This document shows, one piece after another, positions 21,151 through 34,589 of a stretch of DNA of 64,000 bases. Both the position numbers and the translations under genes were made by a program. Positions within the stretch are counted from its first letter, which is position 1, and every line of letters starts with the position of its first letter. The DNA lies in assembly GCA_029204225.1 (NCBI GenBank), contig CM055100.1:54433597-54497596 (forward strand), in the 5' to 3' direction. The DNA is from Diphasiastrum complanatum (taxonomy: Eukaryota > Streptophyta > Lycopodiopsida > Lycopodiales > Lycopodiaceae). The notes under the pieces were generated by a model that did not search any database, was not told the DNA's origin, and saw only the letters and a program-made list of their open reading frames with translations.

Positions 21151-24100
21151 TTCCAATGATTTATGATTCTAGACTATGTTTTGTTCAAAATTGCTTGGTT
21201 TTTCATGTTTTTTGGCACAAAATAGATAGTAAGAACTAAAATCCAGCAAGATCAGACCAATTAGATGATTATAATTCTGTAAATTGGTTTGCAAGTTATA
21301 GAGAAAGAGTTTTATGTCATGAATTTCCACTTTATTGTGATGAAAAAACAATAGCCAAAAATCATCATTTTTGTTTGTTTTTTCATAAATTTGGATAGTA
21401 GGTGGCTGTAAAACACCAAGTGGAGCCTGTAAAGAGGTGTACCAAAGTCTTTTGAAGCTTTCTCTGAAGCTAGGACCAAGAATTCCAGCAATTGAACTTG
21501 TAGGAAGTCAAAAAGTTCAAAAAATGACCATTTTTGGTGATTTTTGGGGGATGGATCTCTCCAAATCCATAAGGATATCATTTTGGAATTATTTACAGCA
21601 TGATTAGCCTTCCTTTTTACCTTCCCAGCAAGCTATTAGACCTGTAAATTGATGGTTGGTGGCTTATGCACCATCTCCATCAAGTTTGAAGCTATTTTGA
21701 CTTCTACAAATCAAGAAATCTTCGTTCTCAAGCTATATTGCATCTTAGGATCAGTACGAATGCTTCATGGAAGTCTAATTGATTGTTTAAGACCTCTGAC
21801 AGTTGGGTCCCAAATCAGAGATATTGGTTGACAATTTCTGTAAAACTAAAGTTTACGTAAAAAATTTTGGAATGACGTTTTGTGATTGATGTAGTGTGCT
21901 TTGCATGCCAGTTTGACATTGGATTAGTAACATTAGGAATCGAATAGTGTTTCGATTTTTCGATTTTGATTGCCTTTTGTACTAACAATATTTTCATCAA
22001 ATTTTTCGAATTTCGTAAAATAAAAAAAAAATTGAGTTTTCCAAAAAAATCAAAATTTTGGTCATTTCTTAGTTATCTATGGAATCGATTTAGATTAGTG
22101 AATAGATTATACTAATTTTATCAGTCGCAATTGGTCATAGTGTTTTCATTAAGTCTAAATTATTTTTCGGTGATAGATAAGTTAAAATTGACGAAAGGAA
22201 CTGCAATGAAATTGCCGACAGTTTTTACTATGCTATCATTTTTTTAACTTTTGGAGTTGGGAACTCTCAGATTGAAAGTTAAAAATTTGATTTTTTGTTT
22301 CTTTTTTGTTGAATTTCAATTTGATTAAAATTTGAAATCAGTTACTTGTCTGATAGTTTTCTAATCGATGCTGATCGCTAGAAATCAATCAAGTGAATGT
22401 TTGTGCAAGATACTCGTTAAATTTGAATTAAAATTGTCAAACAATATGAAATGACTAGATTGAATGAGTGGCAATAGTATTCTTTATCTAGCAGTAAATT
22501 ATTGAAATCCTATTAGTGGGATTTCCCTTCATGTAATTTTATATTCTGTGTTTGGATAGGTTTTGTCAATATTAACGGAGTAATGCCAAACCAATCAATA
22601 AAAAGAAAAAGCAGTCCAATTTTATTGGAAAATTTGTAATAATAGAAATTACATAACTAATTTAATTTCCAGTAAAATCCTATGGTGAATTATATCCAAA
22701 TTTAGATCAGACTAGTACTGTTTTACATACTAGTAAATGATTTATGATATATCGATATTCAGTCTAGGTATAGGACAAAATGAAATTGTTTTAGACTTTT
22801 TTCTACAATAATTAATTTCCAAACATTTGCTAATGTCATTACGTCTTCTTTGTACCTTAGCTGAAATAGATTTTCAAAAAACTGAAAATTCTAAGGAGGG
22901 AAGAAGAGTGGACATCAGAGATAGTAAGCGTGTTTGAAAAATGTATTTCGTAGTTAGGATTCTAGTTAAATTTCAATAAATAATTGTTTGATACCGGTTA
23001 TTAATTTCTTGGACAAAATTTATCTAGTTGAATTCATAACATATATATATCTTTGTAATCATCAAGTTATCCGCAGTTTTGGATGTCGATTGTGATGTTA
23101 GAAGTGGAATCTGATACGTGGATTACATTGGATCTATTAGTTGACAGAAGCTTGTCCCTAAATTTGATGCATCAGTAGGGGATTTGAAGTTTATTTATTA
23201 ACCAGAAAAGATCAGAATGTAATGTAGAACCATGTTAATTCTTCTGTTTAAGTCATAGGATTAGATGTGAATTTGAGGTATCCATCTGATAGGCGTGCCA
23301 GCCATCCAAATAAATTGGATTCTATGGTGTTTGGGAACAAGAGATAATATTCTATAGTGATTATAGAATAGCTAGATGATCGATGGTTTCTAGAATATCA
23401 GAGAAGACAGTTAAGAGTTTTTTTTGGAATGAAAAGCTGATGGTATAAGACATCAGTAATTTTGGAAAGAAAATTTTAGGACTGTAAAAATCTGATGATC
23501 AATGGTGTGTTTTCGTATCCAGTCGCGATATGGGAAAACTAAAATCATTTGATCAAATGTGGGGGTATTTTGGAAAATTTTGAGGTTTAATCTAGATCCC
23601 AATGTGGTATCTCATTATTTACAACATCAGAGGCCCTCAAATCTATTTCTCGCTTTCTTAATTAATCTTTTACTTTTTAGTAATTTCTCGAATAAAAGAT
23701 ATCAGACTGATTTATATGATTCTTTCCAGCATGAAGTTCTTCTTCTGAAAGACTGTTATGTCATATAAGTTACTACTTGTGTGGATAGACTTGGAATTCA
23801 AATAAATTCTAAGGTTAAAATGTTTTAATTTTTTAACTAGAATATCTTTATTGCATAAATGGTTTTTGATGGAATAGTAGTTTCTATCACTCGGATTGAA
23901 AATATTTGAAGAAGAAGTCCTATTTGTAATAAAGTGAATTCTTTAGTGTAAGCACTTATTACTGATTTTCCTTGGATTTGGATATTTTCATATATCATCT
24001 TTCCAGTTAACTTTTATTGAAATTTATAATTTCTTTAAAAGGAGGGTTGAAGTGATGAGATAAAATTCTATTTGAGAATCTGTTGGTTGCATAGCTTTTG

Positions 24101-26319
24101 GAAGAGAACTAGCTAGGGTATAGAAATGAGATTGGATCTGAAAGGAATTTTGGATAGTTTCAGAGTAAGATACCTAATTGGAACTTTCTGGATCTAGGCA
24201 GGTTTGATATTTGAATCATCATCTATAAGTAGTATAGTAAAACGTCAAAGGTTACTAGTTCCATTTTGATTGGAATATGAGTAAATTTGATCAGGATTTT
24301 AGTTTGAGAGTTCTGTATTGGATCAACCTAATCTTAGTTTGAGTACTAGGATAAAAAAGGGGCATTGATTGAGAGAAAGGAATTATGTAATTAGAGGTAT
24401 GTCGGATTGGAAAACTGTTGAGATTGAATTCGTCTCAAAGATTTCTCGGATATGTTATTTACTCATGAGAAATAGAAAATCTTTTGTAGCTGAGTTACAA
24501 GATCTCAGTGAGATATCTGAGTATCATATGTGAGTTCTGGAGGAATCTGCCAGGTAAGAATGTGTGTATGTACTGGGTCATAGTGAGATTATTCTCATAT
24601 GTGCACGATTAATCTTGTATGAATCTACTGTGTAATCCTAGTTACTAAGGTTATCTGGTGCACTTAACCTAGTCGGTGAACATGAACATATGATCAAGTA
24701 TTGTTTTGATAGATACTTGCAGAGTTAACAAATCTATGTATGGAAGATTTATGGATTAACTTATTAATGATTTGGGTAAGGATCTAAATGTGGTGTCATA
24801 CTAGTATATAATTGAATTCTTCACCTAGAAAACTGAGATTTCTGAATCATTGGCAATTAATTTGAGTAATTGATTACTCCAAGATGAATTAATTGGTAAA
24901 ACAATCAGTGTGATCTAGATTCACAAGGAACTAATGGTTTTTGAATTATATTGCTTGTAAGATGCATGATTAGTGAATCATTTGGGTTCATCAGTTAAAA
25001 TTATGTGCATTGGATATACAATATTCTTGGGAGAGTATTTCTTAGTTAAGGAATAGACTCAACTCATTTGTGATTGTATTCCAGAGCTCTCAATTGGATA
25101 ACAAATCATAATGAATCCAAGAATAATAATTGAATTGATTTTCAGCAGGACTTTGAGTATTTAGATGTGATTCTAGATTGTAATCTAAAGTATTTGTAGT
25201 TGAAGATGATTGTCATTTTGGTATGCGTTCAGTCTTTAATTACTAGTTGTTTATAGAACTTGAATCTTGCACTTCAATTAAAAAATCATGTTTTGAAAGT
25301 ATTCCTAAATACATGATTTTCTTAATGGAAAGATTTTGGATTGACTCTTACTTTTCCTAAGTTATGTTAGACATATACTCCAGTATCTTGTAAATGATTA
25401 TGGTTTGGATTTCAGAAAATTATGATTGACGAATCATATGAATCTAAATATTTATGGTTGACGAATCATAAATAAATAGATAATTATTGTCAGAGGATTA
25501 TAAGAAATGGTAATGATTCTCAAGTGTGATGATTAATTCTTGACCTATTATTTGAGTAAAAATTCAGATCAGTGTTTTGAATCTCTCTACTCCAATATTT
25601 TATTTGAGAACCTATGGATCTCACAGATATTCTCACAAGATAAGTATGTTATTTTTGGAAAATTTAATTTATCTAGTGGATGTCATTCTGCTACAGTTTA
25701 TGGTCTGTAGATGCTTGAGTACAATTCTTCATTTGAATTGGATCTCCAGTTATCGTAGAAGACAAACAAGCCTATTAAGATGAATGAATGTTATTTTCTT
25801 GCATATGATGCTAGAAACAGGAGCATTTAACTCAAAAAGAGTATCTGAGATACTCAGAGTTGAGTTTTAATCATTCTATATCTTAATGATTCTCCTAGAG
25901 ATTCTAATTGAATGAATTATCATATCTTAGAATCTGGATTCTAAGGATATTTGTACTTGAAAGCTTATGAATTATCTGTCAGAGTTGTGGATAATTTCAG
26001 ACTGTAATAATAATTATTTTATTTTTTTAACTTTCATCTCTTAAGTTGCGTTACTTCACCCAGTCTTTCATGTAAGTGTTTGACATGAAGATGATGTTAC
26101 TAACTTGTAATGAATGTAATCCAAATAGAAAATTTATCGCTTAATGTACTTCTCAAACCTGAGTCCTCAAGTGTAGAGATTATCACTTGGAAAATAGGAT
26201 TATCTCTGAGTACTTGTTTGATATGAAAGTTAGTGTAAGGATAATGATTTTCTAGGTTGAAAAGAACTGTTCCTATTATTATTTCCTATTTAGAGAGCTT
26301 CAATTTATGGAGGGAAGAA
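21151..26319 (+). pseudogene. Decayed chromovirus internal region, array unit 2
   Basis: 21151-21206 corresponds to 18009-18065 and 23266-26319 to 18069-20791, with a foreign segment between. Like unit 1 it has lost all long frames. The 3' end retains a decayed chromodomain trace (about 26130-26260) and a GGAGGGAAGAA polypurine tract before LTR-A4. The high similarity of the two units, despite total loss of coding, implies duplication after much of the decay. Confidence 0.65.
21207..23265. mobile_element. 2.06 kb insertion in array unit 2
   Basis: Comparison with unit 1 (continuous at 18066-18069) shows that this interval is extra. It is AT-rich, has no supported coding sequence, and near its right end carries a polypurine-like tract and LTR-like start (22893-23006) matching the insert at 17553-17667 in inverted orientation. 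I see no clean terminal repeats, so the element type is unknown. Confidence 0.6.
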
Positions 26320-26839
26320 TGTTATGTCCATGGCCAGTAAGTAGGATTCAGTATACTCCTAGTCTTGGATACATGATACTCTTGTAAATCAAGCTGTTAG
26401 CTATGCCACGTGATACTGGATGTGACCCGAAAGTAACTAATATCCTTGTGAGGACCAGAACACAGTAAATGGAGTTTAGACAAGGTATGAGACAGTGTAT
26501 GCATGTGCAGAGTTATCAATAGCAATTCTATGAATAGTTGGTCCATGCTTAGGACTCTATTCTAGGCGAATCTATGTATAGGAAACTTAGGGCTATGCAT
26601 GGCTATGTGCCCAAATTGCTTTTGGCTCTATATATTGAGACCAAACCCGCCCTACTCCTCATTGTGATCATTGATTCATTGCCAGGGTTTCACTCTACCT
26701 TCATGCTTCCTATTCCTTGTCTTGGGGTTGAAGCTTCTAGAGTTGATTGGTTGCTTCTACTTGGTTGGGTGGTTGCTCCATAACGTGTTTTCTATTGTGT
26801 TTGTCTGGTAAGCAGGATCTTGAGAGAGCTTCCCTTATA
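26320..26839 (+). mobile_element. LTR-A, copy 4 (3' LTR of array)
   Basis: It starts TGTTATGTCCATGGCCAG after GGAGGGAAGAA and ends CTTCCCTTATA, matching copy 2 along its length. No primer binding site follows, so it closes the array. Confidence 0.85.
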
Positions 26840-27754
26840 AATCACCTCATGATATCATGTCCATGCAAGGTGAACCAATTTGATGTTGGGAAGAACTAAC
26901 AAGTTGAATGAGTAGAAAGTCACTTCAAGTGAACAATATTCATGAATATGGTATATTGAGAAAATTGTAAGTCACATGATAATAGATTACAGAAAATACA
27001 TCAAAGCTTAAAACTAGGTGCATAATATGTACACTTTATGTAATCTAATCAATCGATAGGACTGCAAAACCTCCATGGGTGTTGCAACCATGAAGACAAC
27101 CCGTGAATATAAAGACCACTAAGGAAAACCCCAAAGATGAGGATAAGAATACCCAAAAAGAGACACTACGAAGCAAAACGACCCAACCAATCCTAGATCC
27201 CTCCTGGAGAACCCTCCTGGATCTAGCCCCCAAGTCATGCCATGTGATAGCAAGAGGAGAAGAGCTCAACTACTAACCTAGACCAAAGTCGTCGATGAGA
27301 TAATCTCTACCTCAATATATAGAAAGTAGAATCCTATGCATGGGTCAACTATAAATAGGTCACAGCCCTTCATGCATTCTGATGCGAAAAAGACAACGCA
27401 AAAGGAAACAATTCGGATGGATTTCAGAGATGATTGCTGGTCACTACTAGTTGTATTATTCCTCCAGAAAGTAGACATGCACTGTTGATCTACGTTTGAG
27501 ATTAACACAACATTCAACAAAATTCAAATCAAAGTGCAGAATTAAATGAACAAATGAATCAGACAAAACATTGTCTCACACGCAGGTGGACTCGTATTCT
27601 ATATTTTCATCTTGCTTACTAGCATTAGACTACTTCATGTATTGTATCAAGTATCATCCAGAAAGTATATAGTCGCATCGTGTAACTTCTAGATTAGAGT
27701 GATTAAACATCTACTACTAATCACAAATTACAAACGTGGCAGATTAGCCATGAC
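26840..27754. other. No gene seen
   Basis: This is spacer between LTR-A4 and copia-K. Two minus-strand frames (27269-27045 and 27520-27278) have a hydrophobic composition but no recognisable domain or partner copy elsewhere in the window. Confidence 0.4.
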
Positions 27755-29110
27755 CTAGCTGATCTGCTTCACTTTGTTGTCTGTGCATCTCTCAATCCAA
27801 TTCACATATTCTGTGAATTTATCAAATGCTTCAAATTTATTCTGAATAAAGTACACTTTGGCTAATTTACTATAATCATCAGTGAAGGTTATGTAATATT
27901 TTGAGCCTCCTACTGAGATCACATTGAAAGGCCCACAGATGTCAAAATGCACTAACTCCAGAATCTTGGTCGTTCTGTAGGAGTCTATAACAAGTGGAGT
28001 GCGTGACATCTTATCCTTCTGACATGCATCACAGGTGGTCAAACTGGTTGCATTCGAGATGCTGACTATTGTTATTGCTCCATGATGGCTTGCTTGATAA
28101 AGTGTCATTGAGTTCATGTGGCATAGTCTTCTGTGCCACAGAGTGTCTGGTGAATCATCATGAGTCTGCACTTGATCTGCAGGCAGGCGTACCTTCAGGT
28201 AATATAGATTACCTTTTCTTCTGTCTTGAGTGATCAAGGTACTGGTACTGGCATCAATAACGGTGCATGCTTTGTCAGAAAACGTCACACGCATCCCTGC
28301 ATCAGCTATTCTTGCCATAAAAATCAAGACCTGCTGCAGTGTAGGCACGAACAGAATGTCTTCGAGTCATTTGTCTCTGCCATTCATGTTGAGCCACAGT
28401 GAACCAATATTGTTCACTTGATGTTTGGATCCATTTCCAAGAACTATGAATCTTGAAGGATCTGCACTTCTGAAATCAGACATAATTTGTCTTAATGTCA
28501 CGAAGTGTGAGGTTGCTCCTGAATCTAGAATCACCTCATGTGTGTCAGATGTTGATGCTACACACACGTCTTCACAAATATAGGTGGTCGAACAATTTCT
28601 GTTCGATCTCTCTTCGCCCATTTTTGAGCCCTCAGGCTCCTTGACATAGGATGAACTGTTGTTGTTCTCCTGTCTATTGTGTGCTGATTTGTTCCTTGGG
28701 TTCAGGCGACAATCCAAGGCTGCATGATCCTTCTTGTGGACGTGGATACACTCATGTTTTGGACTGAGCCAGCATGTATTAATTGTGTGCCCGTCTCTTT
28801 TGCATCTCACGGAAGTCTTCTTTTCTCCACCTTGCTGTTTTGACCTCCCTTTGCTCTTCCAGTTGCCTTTGCTGGTCTCCTCTACTTGCTTATCATGATC
28901 CTGTTTTTGATTTGACTCCCTCTTAGGCTTAAATTGTTTTTTGGATTTTTCTTTGTTGTCGTAGAGGGGCTAGTCAGAACCATCCTTGTGATCAAGGTGT
29001 TCTCTGGCCTCACCTTCTTCTCGAATCTGGACAATTGCCTTTTTGAGGGTCATTGTAGAATCTTTCACGAGTAGGGTTCTAGTTGTCTGGAAAGATCTGG
29101 GTAAGGCTCT
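27755..29110 (-). pseudogene. Copia family K remnant, copy 1: gag end, protease, integrase start
   Basis: On the minus strand it reads as follows. The gag end is Lys-rich, with zinc-knuckle-like CKRDGHTINTC and a second Cys/His cluster (CIHVHKKDHAALDC). Protease has the active-site DSGATSHF. The GAG-pre-integrase box is LWHRRLCHMNS...CDACQKDK. The integrase start is HFDICGPFNV...ITFTDDYSK. It stops near 27763, before the second catalytic Asp. A TGA separates protease and integrase frames at about 28366, at the same place as in copy 2. No LTRs are attached. Confidence 0.85.
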
Positions 29111-30285
29111 CAACAGGTAAGTGAGCTACTCCTCAGTTGACACTGCATTCTATGCTCCAGAGTTATGTAGTGATAGCATGATCTTGCCGATCTTTTTTTG
29201 GAACGTGAGGGTAGAAAATGATGTCAAGACGATTTTCGTGTCACCTCGTGTCTTTTGACTTTTGCATCATCTGACTTTCTCCTATTGTACAGCGAAAAAT
29301 TCTCTTTCGCGAATCTTTCGCGTTCGTGTCTTCTCGTCAGGGTGTTCGCAAACATTTTCGCTTCATGTCTTTTGCCTTTCGTGTTCGCGAATTTTTTCGT
29401 TAGAGTGAGGGCTGAAAGATATCAAAGCTTTGGTAATAGAAACATTTTGTTTCTTCACATTCCTCCCACCTATATCCATCACACATACATGCACTACTCC
29501 ATATGTCTCAATTAGGGTGTCTGTTGGGTCCTCTCAAGGTAATTACTCACCAAAAGGCCTTGACGTGGAATTAAATCTAGGTGTGACCAATAATCTCAAA
29601 CACTGGAAAGCCGATCTAGCATATTAGGACTATTCCATGTCCTTAGTTGAATATGGCCATAATAGTGAGTGAGTTCCATGGACTAATGGTAACTATCATT
29701 TTCAAATGAGGGAGGTACCCATGAGTGCATAATTGGAAGCCTTATCCATCTGCTTCATGTCCTTGTCGACCCTTCCTTTCAATCGTAGTTGGTAGATGGA
29801 GGAGCCAACATGAGCTTCAATAAACTAGCCAATGCTACTTCTATGCATTTTTCCACACATGTCAGGCCTCTAAATTCAATGTGGTTGATATTCTAAGGTG
29901 GGTGTGATTGTACATAGAACTAGACAAGATTGATTCGCACAATCTATATTGACAATTCTGAGGCAAGAGAACACAATTCATGCATCAATCATTCAACATG
30001 TATCATTCACTATGAGAGACCAATTTTGAAGGAGAAACTAAGTATGAAGTTAGAATTCTCTTGAGTAGAGAGAGAATGTATATGAGGCTTCTCAGGTAGA
30101 GATAGAAGATGGAAAAAAAAAACCAAGTGTAGATGCTCTCAAATCTCTTCAAAAAAACTAAGTATAAAATGAGCTCTCTCGCTCTCTAATAGAGTCTTGA
30201 GATCCAAGAGGAGTAGTAAGCATGTGAAATGATTGGATCTCTTATATAGCACCTCTAAATTTGATTGGTTCATTGAGTTGTCATT
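29111..30285. other. LTR-like and non-coding sequence
   Basis: 29240-29420 is dense in TTCGCG/TTCGTGTC strings and resembles parts of LTR-B, so it may be the decayed LTR of the copia-K copy. 29870-30285 resembles 33660-34040 (shared AAGGCAAGAGCACA-like, TCAGGTAGAGAGAGAA and CTCTAAAT blocks), an unassigned LTR-like repeat. No gene is supported. Confidence 0.4.
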
Positions 30286-30793
30286 TGTGAAAAATGTCAA
30301 CTAGTTTAGTTGGTTTAATTTGGCAATTTGGAGGCCAAAGTAAAATATCAACTTAAAGATACATTTATTAATGTCAATAAGGCCTAAAGATAGTTTTCTT
30401 ATTATTTTTAGCAATTATATAAGTGGATAAATTTTTATTTTGACCTACTTCTATTGGCTAGTTGAGGTACATTGCATCTATTGGCTAGTTGAGGTAGATT
30501 GCATCTAGTCAAGTTAAACTAGATTTTTGGTGAAGTACCTAGAAGTTGCTATTTTAGAAAAAGCAGGCAAGTCACATTATGGCTGTTATAATAGTTGTAC
30601 TAGCATGGAGAAGTCATTTTCATGTTCTCATTGTGTATGGAGAATTTTTCTCTTCCAATTCTATGTCCATCGCTTTCATATTTCTCATGATCTCTTGAAT
30701 TTTAGTATATTGGATATGAATCTAGATGTGCATCCAAATGTAGCCAAAGATCTAATGATCCACTTAGAATATTTTGGATTTGATTTTTTCACA
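30286..30793 (+). mobile_element. LTR-C (5' LTR of copia family C)
   Basis: It starts TGTGAAAAATGTCAACTAG and ends TTTTTTCACA, giving inverted termini TGTGAAAA/TTTTCACA-like, and is followed at once by a primer binding site. A possible TATA box (ATTATATAAGTGG) lies at about 30414-30426. Confidence 0.75.
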
Positions 30794-30805
30794 TGGTATC
30801 AGAGC
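30794..30805 (+). promoter_or_regulatory. Primer binding site of copia-C
   Basis: TGGTATCAGAGC lies directly after the LTR, of the initiator-tRNA-Met type. Confidence 0.85.
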
Positions 30806-33620
30806 ATATTGTAGGCTAAAATTGGTGTATTTTCCAAATCTAGAGGTGGATTTGAGGGTGCCATCAATTATATGTGGAGTTCGAGTTGTTTCTATCTCAA
30901 ATCAAGGCCATTTTCAAGTGTAGAAAGTGGATATTTGTGATCCTAGTTTGATTTTAGGTAAAATCACTTGGAGTAGGCCAATTTTTGAATTCACGTACTA
31001 GAATGTGTAGAGAAATTTTTTTCATGATTGTTGATGTTGCATTCTATTAGTAGATGTATCAAAATTCTAGCTTTTGGATATAGCTTTTGCTTGATTTAAT
31101 ATTTTGCATTTAGGAAATAACCCTAAATTTGATGGATTTCTTGATTTTGAAGTTGCTGGAATTTTCAAGAGTGTGTTTTAATCTAAGGAGAGTTCAAAAG
31201 TTCATTGTATTTTGGATAGATCCAGTGTGATCAATTCTATATGCTAGATTTGCTAGAAGAGAGAAAAGGACATGCTAGATTGTTTCCAAATATTTGTGAT
31301 TTCTTATCATCATTTGTTGATTTTCAACAGAGTGTTAAGTGCATTGGAACACGTTCAAAGAATAAGATCAATCATTGCAACATGGCAACCTCAAGTGGCT
31401 TCATGTTGGGGAGCAATGATAGGCTTACCTCAATCAACTATTCTACTTGGAAGGTGAGGATGGAATCTTTGCTTGAGATGAATGAGTTGATAGATATTGT
31501 TGTAGGTGTGGAGGAGAGAGCTTTGGCACCTCAAGAGCAATTGAGGTATGACAAGAAAGCTAAGAAAGCTCTACGCATTATCAAGATGAATGTGACTAAT
31601 GAACTTCTCAAGGAAGTTGATAACAACATCTAGTGAAGCTTGGAAAACCTTTTGGAAGGTTTATGAGTCAAGTTTACATCTATGAGTCAAGTCTATATCT
31701 AGGGTCTAACCCTAAGGAGAAATTTTTTTCATGGTCTTCAAAAGAAAGATGAAAGTGCTCATGCTTCTTCTTTTTTGAAAGTTAAAGCTTCGAATGATGA
31801 ATTAGCATGTGTTGGTAAAAGCATTAAGGATGTAGAGCTTGTTTGAGTTTTTCTTAATGGTTTATTGGATGATCATGCTAAGTTGGTGCAAGTTTTGCTA
31901 TTCAATTGCCAAGTATGGAAGACTTGCAAGAGTCTTGGTGGCTAAAGAGTTTAGACTCCAAGCAAGAGGAGGATCATCTTCTACATCTCAAGTTGAAGAG
32001 GAGGAAGCTATGTTCTCAAAAGGAAAGTTCAAGGGCAAGTACAAAGGCAAGTGGTCTAAAGGACAAGATCAAGGTGAGTCATCTTCTTTTGAGGGTAAAA
32101 AGAAAAAGTCAAAGTTGAAATGTTTCTATTTTGGAGTCGAAGGATATCTTGCTTGTGATTGTTTCAAGAAAAAAAGAGATCAAGGTGAGAAGCAAGACAA
32201 TTTCATTTTTGATGAGGATGGTGTTGATGAGCAAAATTCAAGTAATTCCATTTTTTATGTCCTCTTGTTTGCTAACCAATGATGGAGATATTGATACATG
32301 GTGGATTGACAGTGGAGCAAGCTTTCATATCATATATCACAAAGAGTACTTCACTTCTTTGGTGTCTTGTGAAGGAGAGAAGAAGGTCATCAACATGGTT
32401 GATGGTGATAAAGCCTGTTTTCAAGGGCATTGGTACTAGTCATATTTTTTCTCATCTACTAATGTGAATGTAAGCTTGAAAAATTATTTGTTCATACCTT
32501 CAATTATTAAGAATGTTCTTAGTGTGTGTCAAATGGTTGACAAAAGAGCTTAAAGTGAAATTTGTTGGTGATTCTTTTTTGATCCAATGGACTGGAATCT
32601 TGTTTGCCCAAGGCAAGAGACATTGTGAGCTCTACAAACTTTGTGGATATGTTGTTTCTAACCTTGGTGGTTGGAAGAAAAATAAGAAAGTTGGTGAGCT
32701 TTGTTAAATGTCAAAGTCAGAAAGGTTGTCTTATTCTAGATCTAGCTCAAGATATAAGATGCCTTCTCGTTTATTACACTTGGATTTGCATTGCTTTGAG
32801 TAATGGCAGAGCAAAGATGTTTGTGACTTACATTGATGACTTTAGTAGATATTGTTAGATCTATCTTCTAAAGAATAAGAAAGAAGTCCTTGATGTTTTT
32901 TCAAGTTCAAGAATGTTTTGGAGAGTCGATTCAACATGAAGGTCAAGCGCTTAAAGCTGGCAAATGAAGACCTATCAACAAAGTTCAAAAAGGTTTGTGT
33001 GGCATATGGGATCAAGAGGGAGCTTTCAAACTCAAAGGTTCTACATGGAGTGGAAGAGAGTAAGCGAACTCTTTTTAAAAGCGCTAAAGCCATGAGAGTG
33101 AACGCAAATCTTCCTAAATAATTTTGGGGTGAAGTTTTGATTTGTGCTAAGTTTGTTTGTAATAGGTACTCAAATGAAGTCTTGGTTGGTAAGAGTTCAT
33201 TTGAGGTTCTTTTTGGTAAGAAGCCAAGGTTGGAGCATTTGAAGATCTTTGGTAGTACTTGGTATGTCAACCCATCTTTTGGATTCTTGAAGGGAATCTT
33301 TGTTGGATATAGTGAAGTAAGGAGTGCTTATAGGGTTTACATTTTGAATTCAAAGAAAATTCACATTTCTAAGGATGTTATCTTTGAAGAGGAGAATGTG
33401 GATAAGCTTGATGTTGATCAATCTAACATTTTGATGGTGATGAAGATGGTTCTTAAAATGGTGATGGTGGAGATGCCTCTCCAAGTCAAGTTCTAAGAAT
33501 ATCCTCAAGGCAAAGGCAAAAGCCATATAGGCTTACATATGATGAGAAGGGTAAGCAAGTTGAAGGTACAAACTTTGCTTTACTCACATATTTTGGTGAA
33601 TCTTCTTTGTGTAAATTGTT
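30806..33620 (+). pseudogene. Copia family C remnant: leader, gag, protease, integrase
   Basis: A leader of about 575 bp is followed by gag at 31383 (MATSSGFMLGSNDRLTSINY, then YSTWKVRMESLLEMNELID). The zinc knuckle near 32120 is degenerate (CFYFGVEGYLACDC has lost its second Cys and its His). Protease has WWIDSGASFHI at about 32300. Integrase pieces include VTYIDDFSRYC at 32825 and a C-terminal part with YSNEVLVGKSSFEVLFGKKP and IFVGYSEVRSAYRVY at 33170-33330. Many frameshifts and stops are present. Reverse transcriptase and RNase H are absent, the element breaking at about 33620. The leader and gag start recur at 44640-45083, and the leader at 55248-55740. Confidence 0.85.
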
Positions 33621-34576
33621 GAATTTCACATGTGTGGGAGTTCCCAAAAGTGTGTTATTGATCTCCTAAGACTTTGTGATTGCACATAGATCACACATAG
33701 ATTAAAAACCAAGATCTATTCGATAAATCTAAGGCAAGAGCACATTACTACATGCATAAATCAACTAAACAAATACTTTCACATGTGTGGAGACTTGTGC
33801 AAATAAAATACAAGTGAATTTCAGCCTTTCTCTCAGGTAGAGAGAGAATTTACTATCATGAACTCGAGTAGAGCAAGAAACCAATTTTGACTCAAATAGC
33901 ATAGAAATCTCATAACTCCATAAAACTTACACACAATGACTCTAAGGCACATATAAGTAGTAATATAACATGAAGGGGAGTGAAACATGATTGGAACCCT
34001 TCTCACCCTCCTCTAAATCCTATTGGTTGAGTAACATATGAGCCTCAAACTTGATTGGGCCAAATTGATGAATATCTCTCTTTTGATTGGACCCTAACTC
34101 TCATGCCACACATAGGGTCATGTCACACACCAAATATCTACTTGACAAATGTCATAAGCCTAACTTGGCTCGAGCTACATCATCTTGAAATCAAACACTA
34201 TCTTGATCTTTTTGAGGTTACATACTTGCTCAAGGATGTAAGTGTCCTTCAAGGATGATTCACTTAATCTCAAGAGAAGTTTACAAAATGCCTCACAAGA
34301 TGAAAAAACATGATTTTTCAAACTATGAGTAACATCTTGCTCTTGCTAGATCCAAGAGCATACATTTGATGAACCAACCACTTGCTTTCAAAATGATTTT
34401 GAAACATATCTAAGCCATTAAAGACAAGCAATATATCCATACAAGAGACATGATACAAGACAAAGATTGCCTCACTCCAACTACGAGATGTAGAAACCTC
34501 ATAAAAGCAAGATGGCAAATCAAATAATGGAAGAGAAGCAAAAGTGAATGTTCAGATATCAATAGTGAAACTTGTT
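33621..34576. other. LTR-like repeat and junction sequence
   Basis: 33650-34040 resembles 29870-30285 and carries ACACATGTGTGG-type strings and a TCAGGTAGAGAGAGAA block, so it is probably LTR material. 34548-34576 is the start of a copia-B internal region on the minus strand (similar to 40244-40275). 34040-34547 is unassigned. No coding gene is supported. Confidence 0.4.
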
Positions 34577-34589
34577 GGCTTTGATACCA
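34577..34589 (-). promoter_or_regulatory. Primer binding site of the minus-strand copia-B copy
   Basis: On the minus strand it reads TGGTATCAAAGCC, one base changed from the TGGTATCAGAGCC at 40231. It directly follows the LTR end at 34590. Confidence 0.8.

Noticed and set aside
27045-27520. Two hydrophobic minus-strand frames
   Set aside because: Short, without start context or partner copies; probably chance translation of spacer.
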